Positions 58,871-64,000 of a DNA stretch of 64,000 nucleotides are shown here, in pieces. The notes beneath the pieces were generated by a model that saw only the letters and a program-made list of their open reading frames with translations, was not told where the DNA came from and did no database searches. The position numbers were made by a program, and so were the translations under genes. The DNA comes from CALECP01 sp964389925 (lineage in GTDB: Bacteria; Chloroflexota; Anaerolineae; Promineifilales; Promineifilaceae): contig CAYMGE010000004.1 in the NCBI GenBank assembly GCA_964389925.1, positions 1 through 64,000 on the forward strand. Reading direction: 5' to 3'. How positions within the stretch are numbered: position 1 is the stretch's first letter; every line of letters begins with the position of its first letter.

Positions 58871-59706
58871 CACAATGTGGCGACGTAGGGCGTTAACTGA
58901 GATTTGCTAAGTTGAGAACTTCGCATTAATGGGGGCTGTCCGCAAAAGTACGTGCCAAAGCTAAAAAGCTCGCGCTGTACCGTCCACTGGTAGAGGTACT
59001 GGCTGGCGATGCTGGCGGCTAGGCTATTGACCATCAGGCTCTGTTCGTCAGTGGCGACGGCAACTGTGCAGGTGTGCTGTGGTTCGGGATCGTTGTCGGG
59101 GTTGAGCAACGCTGGCTCTTGCCAGTGTGGGGCGGGGAGGTTGTGCCAGAGACCTAACTCTAGGCTAGGGAACGAGATACCGTGAGCCTTGCAGTGGTTC
59201 CCGATTAGCACCTGTCCATTAAATTCAGCGTTGCCACAGTCTAGCCACCACGTTCGTCCATACTCACTGCCGATAATGTTGGCGATGGCAAGACGAGCGG
59301 CGGCGTTGTCTACGCAGCCGATGATGAGGCGGCTATCCGCTTGTGCGTAGCGACCGAACCATTGGCGATACGTTTCGACAGTTAGGTGTTTGGGAATGGC
59401 GCGGACTTTGAGACCATAGGCGGCGTTGAGGCGGTTGGCGAGGGTGGTTGCTTTGTTTCGGCCGATTTCCGCCGCACAAAATCGCTGTCGGCCGACGTTG
59501 CCCATCTCAACGTGATCGCCATCAATAAATGTCGCGTCTGGGACAGATTTACCCTGCGCCTGTAGATGCCACAGCATCGCGCCGATCGCTTGTGCGAGAT
59601 GGGAGCCTGTTCCACCGCAGCCAACCAGAATCATTTCCAGCTCTTGCTCGGGTCGCAACAGACAGCGGTAGGTTGGCTCAAAGGTGTATCGGTTCGGGGC
59701 GTTCAT
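58870..59706 (-). CDS. PRTRC-system ThiF/E1-like protein
   Basis: A 278-residue E1-like adenylating enzyme. The nucleotide-binding motif is ILVGCGGTGSHLAQAIG near the N-terminus. FIDGDHVEMGNVGRQRFC with AEIGRNKA and the later VDNAAARLA match the ThiF/MoeB core. A cysteine in WWLDCGNAEFNGQVLIG could be the thioester site. In PRTRC clusters this protein accompanies a ubiquitin-like protein C and a JAMM protein A, and is presumed to activate or handle the ubiquitin-like partner. The gene overlaps the JAMM gene by 29 bases. Confidence 0.88.
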   Translation of the reverse strand: MNAPNRYTFEPTYRCLLRPEQELEMILVGCGGTGSHLAQAIGAMLWHLQAQGKSVPDATFIDGDHVEMGNVGRQRFCAAEIGRNKATTLANRLNAAYGLKVRAIPKHLTVETYRQWFGRYAQADSRLIIGCVDNAAARLAIANIIGSEYGRTWWLDCGNAEFNGQVLIGNHCKAHGISFPSLELGLWHNLPAPHWQEPALLNPDNDPEPQHTCTVAVATDEQSLMVNSLAASIASQYLYQWTVQRELFSFGTYFCGQPPLMRSSQLSKSQLTPYVATL

Positions 59707-60313
59707 GGGTGAGTTGGATAGGCCAATCTTCGAGGGTGAAGCGTGGTTTCACTTGAATCTGGGCGACATGTCCGTAAATGCCAAAGCGCATCTGTATTTC
59801 AGGCGTGGGCTTGTTGAGGTAGCCAATTACGCCATATAGACACAGGCCTTTCTCGTCTTCGTTGTCTGTCGGGCTAAAGTGCGGCGCATAGTTGCCGTGT
59901 GTGTGCAGTTCCAAAACCGTGTTGTCATCTGCTGGCACGGAGGTCTTCACCCATGTCGGACTTGCCTCTTGTGGCGGTTTGGTCACATACCACAGACCAT
60001 CTTCTCGCCAGTGAATGCGGTACAGCATTTCGATGAGTTGCCCCTGTTGGCTCGTATCCCGCGCATCGACGAGGATGCTGGTCAGGAGCTGGCTGGGGAT
60101 GAGGCCGTGTCGGCATACGACTTGTGTTTGTAGAAGGGGTAGACCGCGCACAACGCAGGCGGCAACGGGGATGACGGCTTGCCAATGCGGGTTTTGTGCT
60201 TGCACAAATAGGCCATTGCCAGCGAGTAGATACTGATAGCCGATAGCTGTCATCTTGGGCAGGTCGCCACCTTTGTAGATATGGTGGTCTGTGATTTTGA
60301 GTTGGTCGAACAT
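59678..60313 (-). CDS. PRTRC system protein A (JAMM/MPN metalloprotease)
   Basis: A 211-residue protein from the ATG at 60313; a TTG six codons earlier is in frame but less likely. The JAMM signature HxHx7SxxD is perfect: His137, His139, Ser147, Asp150 in LELHTHGNYAPHFSPTDNED. JAMM enzymes are zinc isopeptidases that remove ubiquitin-like proteins. Together with the ThiF gene downstream and protein B upstream this identifies the PRTRC cluster. The substrate is presumably the ubiquitin-like protein C encoded at 62029. Confidence 0.88.
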   Translation of the reverse strand: MFDQLKITDHHIYKGGDLPKMTAIGYQYLLAGNGLFVQAQNPHWQAVIPVAACVVRGLPLLQTQVVCRHGLIPSQLLTSILVDARDTSQQGQLIEMLYRIHWREDGLWYVTKPPQEASPTWVKTSVPADDNTVLELHTHGNYAPHFSPTDNEDEKGLCLYGVIGYLNKPTPEIQMRFGIYGHVAQIQVKPRFTLEDWPIQLTHERPEPIHL

Positions 60314-60317
60314 GATG

Positions 60318-60959
60318 TTATGGGGTGACAAGGGACGCGAGCTGATGATTGTTTCTAACCAGTTCGCGTTTGGGAAACCGTTTGGCTTGTGTGTCGTGCA
60401 GTTTTTGCCAGAGGTGGATCACGTCTTGTGGTTCGCTTTTGCAGCAGTCACTTACCCAGTGTGGGCTAAATGCGCTTTGCACAAACGTCTGCCATGCGGT
60501 TGGCATGTTGGCGATGCTGGCGGCGGGAAACGTCGCGGAACCGTGACAGATGCTGCCGCGATCTGAGACGTTGGGGGCGGGGAAGTGGTAGAGGTTGGCG
60601 GTGGCTGTTTTGGGCTTACGTTTGACGGCGAAAACATCATATGCCGTTCCATTCCCAACTACAATGGCGGCCGGCAACGGAATGCGTAATGCCGTGACAG
60701 CCCCATTTTGTTTGACCTGTATCTCATAACGACCACGCGGCACATACCACACAACCCGCTCATGCTGCCGCGCCATTCCCCACGCCAAGACATTTGGTGC
60801 AAGGAATCCACTGTGTAACTGAACATGATTGAGATGTAAGGCGAGGTCTTCAAGCTGGATACGATAGGTGCAGAGGCGGTCTGGGGCTTCATAGCGCGTC
60901 AGCGTCGTGATGTCTGGGTAGCAGTTTATTTGTACCAATGGTTGTGGGTCTTCTTCCAT
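60318..60959 (-). CDS. PRTRC system protein B
   Basis: A 213-residue protein recognised as PRTRC protein B by VWYVPRGRYEIQVKQNG, LPLPAAIVVGNGTAY-like, LYHFPAPNVSDRGSICHGSA and the surrounding pattern, plus its place directly before protein A. The biochemical role of B is not established, to my knowledge. The start at 60959 is preceded by GAGAGCC. Confidence 0.8.
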   Translation of the reverse strand: MEEDPQPLVQINCYPDITTLTRYEAPDRLCTYRIQLEDLALHLNHVQLHSGFLAPNVLAWGMARQHERVVWYVPRGRYEIQVKQNGAVTALRIPLPAAIVVGNGTAYDVFAVKRKPKTATANLYHFPAPNVSDRGSICHGSATFPAASIANMPTAWQTFVQSAFSPHWVSDCCKSEPQDVIHLWQKLHDTQAKRFPKRELVRNNHQLASLVTP

Positions 60960-61162
60960 GATTGGCTCTCTTAAAATAATAAGGATGAGGGATGAAGGAT
61001 GAAGGATGAAATTCGGTCTCTCATCCTGTCATTTTCATGTCTTCGTTGGTGGGCATCCACCCATGTCAACTCCTGTGGCTGATAGATGATGGAACGCCGA
61101 TTACGCGAAATTCGCGGATGAACGCATTCTTTTTTCATCCTTCATCCTTCATCCCTCATCCC
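60960..61162. repeat. GGATGAA heptamer arrays between PRTRC F-like and B genes
   Basis: Two arrays in opposite orientation: GGATGAGGGATGAAGGATGA and following (about 60982-61010), and TTCATCCTTCATCCTTCATC and CCTCATCCCTC (about 61133-61163). The upstream gene's TGA abuts the second array. The gap between them (about 120 bp) shows no gene. Confidence 0.85.
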
Positions 61163-62083
61163 TCAAAAAGGCAAAACCATCTGCCCATTGCGTATCTCCC
61201 AGCGATTGATGAGCAACTGGACAATTTGACGATGACGGTTGTGTGGTTTCTCAAGCGGCGCGTCCGCCCATATTTCAAGGCGGTCTCGCGCTTGGACAAT
61301 CGGTTGCGCTCGCTGCCACTCGTCGCGCAAGAACAGCATCCCCTCCATATTCTCCCAATACTCGCTGGGATGATTCTCGTAATACATGCTGTAGCTGGTG
61401 TCAAGCCAGACGTTGCATGTTTCGTGTAGGACGATCTGACAAACCAGAGAGAGGTCGTTTAACGGAGGTGGCAGTGGATACTTTTCGAGCAGGGGAACGA
61501 CATCCGTCAGTCTGAACTTATCTGACAGTGCGGGGATGTCAGGATAGGTGGTGTACATCTGCTCGTAGATGCGCTGTTGGGAGTCGGCATCGTTAAACGC
61601 CCATTCTTCACACGATGCGAGGCACATCAGCAAATCTATAATACCAGCACCACCAAACACGCCATCTACATTGATCTCATCAGGATGTTCATACTCCACA
61701 CCTTGCGGAAACAGCGGGACGTACTGCAATGCCCATGACACGTCTGGCTCGATATGACTCGACCAGGCCTCATCTGTCAGAACGGGAAACCATTCGTTGT
61801 CGATGCGCGCTAGGAAATGGGCGATCTGATGGGTAACGACCTGTGGACACAGCGCGGAGCCTGTCGCCTGTCGCAGTTGTGAATGCGAATTGGGAAAGTA
61901 CGCCGCTTCCAATTCTGCCAGACGCGGCAAGTTGAGGAGGCAAAACCCGTGTTCATCATCTTTGCCTCTTCGGGGGCGAGCTTGTCGCAGGGCGCGGATG
62001 CCGTCGGGGTCGAGCAGGGTCGGGGTCGTTAGAAACCGCTGGGGACGGTCTGAATAGATCGGGCGGGCAGTTGTTTTGACCAT
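61163..62083 (-). CDS. PRTRC protein F-like
   Basis: About 306 residues from the ATG at 62083, overlapping the protein C gene by 55 bases; a longer in-frame start would overlap more. It begins MVKTTARPIYSDRPQRFLTT and contains SWALQYVPLFPQGVEYEHPD and NHPSEYWENMEGMLFLRDEW. Its place between C and B, where PRTRC F normally lies, is the main argument for this label. The sequence resemblance is not strong enough to be sure. Confidence 0.55.
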   Translation of the reverse strand: MVKTTARPIYSDRPQRFLTTPTLLDPDGIRALRQARPRRGKDDEHGFCLLNLPRLAELEAAYFPNSHSQLRQATGSALCPQVVTHQIAHFLARIDNEWFPVLTDEAWSSHIEPDVSWALQYVPLFPQGVEYEHPDEINVDGVFGGAGIIDLLMCLASCEEWAFNDADSQQRIYEQMYTTYPDIPALSDKFRLTDVVPLLEKYPLPPPLNDLSLVCQIVLHETCNVWLDTSYSMYYENHPSEYWENMEGMLFLRDEWQRAQPIVQARDRLEIWADAPLEKPHNRHRQIVQLLINRWEIRNGQMVLPF

Positions 62084-62478
62084 TGCAGCGTGTACTGACC
62101 GTCTGGGATTTGCACTTGTTGCGCTTGCAGATGGTCGAGGTAGTCCGCGATCCATGCGACGTTGTGCGGTTCCAAGACGGTTGCAATTGTGGGCGACGCT
62201 CCGAAGTGGGCGATGATGTCGTAGGCAGGGTCAGGCATCCCCTCTTCACACGGCATCTCCTGCAACGCTTGCAGCAGTGGCGAGTTCCCCTTTGTCGTCA
62301 CGCGCTTAACGAAACGTACCTCCACTGTGTCGTTCTGTTCCTCGCCCACCTGCACATCACAGCGGTTTAGCTCTGGGAAGAACTGGCTGGCGAGATGCTG
62401 GCGGACTTGCTCATTTGTGTACTGTGCGCCGGGATCGGGGAAGGTGATTTCATTGTAAACAAATGTTCGTTGGGTCAT
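62029..62478 (-). CDS. PRTRC system protein C (ubiquitin-like) with C-terminal extension
   Basis: A 149-residue protein. The first about 72 residues match PRTRC protein C: RTFVYNEITFPDPGAQYTNE, QVRQHLASQFFPELNRCDVQ and VEVRFVKRVTTKGN, a beta-grasp fold. The rest (about 75-149) is an added domain not seen in the usual 70-80-residue version. It overlaps its upstream neighbour by four bases (ATGA). It is the likely partner of the ThiF and JAMM proteins. There is no C-terminal Gly-Gly; if processing occurs it would be after the TTKG region. Confidence 0.85.
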   Translation of the reverse strand: MTQRTFVYNEITFPDPGAQYTNEQVRQHLASQFFPELNRCDVQVGEEQNDTVEVRFVKRVTTKGNSPLLQALQEMPCEEGMPDPAYDIIAHFGASPTIATVLEPHNVAWIADYLDHLQAQQVQIPDGQYTLQWSKQLPARSIQTVPSGF

Positions 62479-63338
62479 TTGGTTTCTCCTTCCGCGTCAT
62501 CTTTCGCTTCATACGCAGCGTAGATCACCTTGCCGTTTGTGTATCCAACAGGCCACGCGAGGGGGTGTTTAGACAGATGTGCGGCGATCTTGCGATACAG
62601 GGCAGTCACATCTTTGGCTGCGCTTTTCTCCGCTGCATAGCTTTCGCCCAAGAGGACGAGGCCGCGTTCTGCACAGTCGAATGGCATTTTTGGATGGAGC
62701 ATGTGCAAGCACCAGATGAGATAGAGTAAGACGGCGGGGTTGTGGGTTTCGAGCATCCGACGGTGGCGGTCTTGATAGCTGTCCGTGTAGCCGTAGTGGT
62801 CTTTGACGGGCAGCGTCAGCGGCAACTCGGCGCGGCGCAACAGCAGAAGCACGTTGAGCAACTGGCGGACGGGCAATTTGGCCGAAACCACATTCTGCGG
62901 AGTCAGCAGCGATTGAACGGTGAGGTTGAGATAGGCGGCGTTGCGCTGTACAGTTTGGAATGTCTCATCGTCTCCCGCAACATAGAGCTTGCCATTGGCG
63001 AGAGCAGGCAGTCCCGCGTGATGCGAGACGTGGTTGCCTTCTTCGTCTTCAAGGCTTTCGCGGCCGAACATGCTTGGTGGCATCATTTTGTAGAGCGTTT
63101 CGCGTTTTGCCGTGATGTGTGCGGGGCAGATGTTTTGGACACAGGTGCTGACGACGTGGTTGGTCGTCTCCTCTAACATCGTTTGTGCCGTTGTGATGGC
63201 CTCGCGGTATGTTTCGACAACAACGTGATTGGTGGCAGGGTTGATGACAAAGCGATCTAGAACGGGGCTAAAACCAATATCCACCCGCAGCCGACGGGAT
63301 TGGTCATTGAGTGTATGCACGATTGGAATGGTATGCAT
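62475..63338 (-). CDS. hypothetical protein of the PRTRC cluster
   Basis: A 287-residue protein beginning MHTIPIVHTLNDQSRRLRVD. The helical middle (VRQLLNVLLLLRRAELPLTL, LLYLIWCLHMLHPKMPFDCA) suggests an alpha-helical bundle. It is coupled to protein C by an ATGA overlap. No family recognised. Confidence 0.62.
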   Translation of the reverse strand: MHTIPIVHTLNDQSRRLRVDIGFSPVLDRFVINPATNHVVVETYREAITTAQTMLEETTNHVVSTCVQNICPAHITAKRETLYKMMPPSMFGRESLEDEEGNHVSHHAGLPALANGKLYVAGDDETFQTVQRNAAYLNLTVQSLLTPQNVVSAKLPVRQLLNVLLLLRRAELPLTLPVKDHYGYTDSYQDRHRRMLETHNPAVLLYLIWCLHMLHPKMPFDCAERGLVLLGESYAAEKSAAKDVTALYRKIAAHLSKHPLAWPVGYTNGKVIYAAYEAKDDAEGETK

Positions 63339-63424
63339 GAGAGTTGGGGAGAAGGATGAAAGATGAAGGATGAAGGATGAATCTCAGACTAACATCCAGC
63401 ATTTTATTCTTCTTCGGTAACAGT
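63339..63424. repeat. GGATGAA heptamer array
   Basis: GGATGAAAGATGAAGGATGA followed by AGGATGAATC (about 63354-63382), in the gap between two PRTRC-cluster genes. Confidence 0.8.
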
Positions 63425-63754
63425 TTAGAAAATGTCCAGTTGTGATGTGGGTTCTGTTGTGACGCTGGTGCTTTGAGTTGTTGAGGTCACCGCTTCTTCG
63501 ACAGGTAGTGTCAGTTGCGCATAGAGCGTCTGCACGGTGGTGATTAGCTCGGTCAGCGTCACGTTGTCCGAGAGGAAAATTGGCATCTGATTGGGGATGC
63601 CGATCACGCCCTGCACCGTGCGCTGTGAGAATTGAGCGGCAGGTTGCAAACGCAATGTGAGTGCGATTTCGTGGTCTGCTAGCGGATCGGCCGCTGGCTG
63701 CTGAACGGTTGGCGTTTCGTCACGTTGCTGGAGGAGAGTGGTGAGGTCAAGCAT
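63425..63754 (-). CDS. hypothetical protein of the PRTRC cluster
   Basis: A protein of 109 residues from the ATG at 63754 (MLDLTTLLQQRDETPTVQQP), overlapping the upstream gene by 8 bases. A beta-rich middle (EIALTLRLQPAAQFSQRTVQ, GVIGIPNQMPIFLSDNVTLT) is followed by a Thr/Ser-rich disordered tail. Its position before the C gene could make it a divergent PRTRC E, but I see no signature. Confidence 0.6.
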   Translation of the reverse strand: MLDLTTLLQQRDETPTVQQPAADPLADHEIALTLRLQPAAQFSQRTVQGVIGIPNQMPIFLSDNVTLTELITTVQTLYAQLTLPVEEAVTSTTQSTSVTTEPTSQLDIF

Positions 63755-63998
63755 GGGATTTCTCCTTGCCCAGTTTGTTGACCGCCTTTTCCTGCACGCG
63801 CACAAACTGGGTCGCGCTGCCGTTGGTGGGTAGCAGGAATGATTCCTGTTGCAAGCGTCGTCGCTCTGCCATGACCCAGATGAAAAGCGTCATCATCTGC
63901 CCATCCGACAGGTTACCTTTTTCCTCTTGAAAGCGGTCTTTGAACCAGTTGGCGTGTGTTTCGCTGCTCCCCATCGGCCGCCCTGTCAGAAACTCCAA
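63747..63998 (-). CDS. hypothetical protein, possibly continuing beyond the window
   Basis: A small protein read from the window edge. An ATG at 63974 (MGSSETHANWFKDRFQEEKG) could be the true start, giving 75 residues, but the frame is open to the end. Helical, with ERRRLQQESFLLPTNGSATQ; no family recognised. Confidence 0.5.
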   Translation of the reverse strand: MEFLTGRPMGSSETHANWFKDRFQEEKGNLSDGQMMTLFIWVMAERRRLQQESFLLPTNGSATQFVRVQEKAVNKLGKEKSHA

Positions 63999-64000
63999 CG

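Overview
The window looks like a piece of a large conjugative plasmid (or integrated conjugative element) from a bacterium of the phylum Chloroflexota, probably Anaerolineae or a relative. The taxonomic call is inference. It rests on secreted proteins with long Thr/Pro-rich (A/T)TPTPT linkers, a VirB4/VirD4-type transfer apparatus with no recognisable outer-membrane core, and the general character of the genes. There are no rRNA, tRNA, ribosomal-protein or central-metabolism genes, and no CRISPR array.

Left accessory region (1-9.4 kb). A serine recombinase sits beside a possible Tn3-type remnant. Next come an AbiE type IV toxin-antitoxin locus, whose toxin gene is broken by a 192-bp MITE with 8-bp target duplications plus a frameshift and a 3' truncation, and an intact VapBC/Phd-type pair. 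From 4.2 to 9.4 kb a compact same-strand cluster encodes a GNAT acetyltransferase, a NarL/ComA-type response regulator, a 65-residue peptide with a penultimate Trp, an isoprenyl-synthase-like protein with both Asp-rich motifs, and a PDZ-containing, multi-spanning ComP-type histidine kinase. This is the cast of a ComQXPA quorum-sensing system, in a new gene order and apparently outside the Firmicutes. The kinase gene lies about 330 bp upstream of the transfer operon.

Transfer operon (9.7-27.7 kb, + strand). Large lipoproteins and secreted proteins come first, including an M23 endopeptidase with a complete zinc site. They are followed by a VirB6/TrbL-like membrane protein, a PPC-domain secreted protein, small VirB2- and VirB3-like membrane proteins, a VirB4 ATPase and a P-loop-less HerA/TraD-like protein. 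The operon ends at a hairpin terminator. A hairpin-rich kilobase then precedes a zinc-finger/Toprim/SF2-helicase replication protein (28.8-31.5 kb).

Middle (31.7-42.7 kb). On the minus strand are an SLT-M23 wall hydrolase, a HerA/FtsK-type ATPase and a membrane protein. A ParA and partner-protein pair follows, then two insertion sequences side by side (IS200 and a frameshifted IS701-like element). Next are the VirD4 coupling protein, a very small HUH relaxase and a DNA-binding protein with an internal duplication. A candidate oriT (inverted repeat plus ATCCTGC) lies upstream.

Right part (42.7-64 kb, all minus strand). It holds two paralogous proteins of about 800 residues that share a GxxKGHA motif and a GGADxDDG motif, possibly divergent double-psi-barrel polymerases. 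It also holds a DUF4417 protein, an SSB-like protein ending in an acidic SDSIPF tail, a methyltransferase-SNF2 helicase fusion, several unknown small genes, and a PRTRC cluster (ubiquitin-like C protein, F-like, B, JAMM protein A, ThiF/E1). Degenerate 24-bp iteron-like repeats lie next to the thiF stop.

Across the backbone, but hardly at all before 9.5 kb, the palindrome TCGGCCGA occurs about two dozen times, and heptameric GGATGAA repeats mark many gene junctions.
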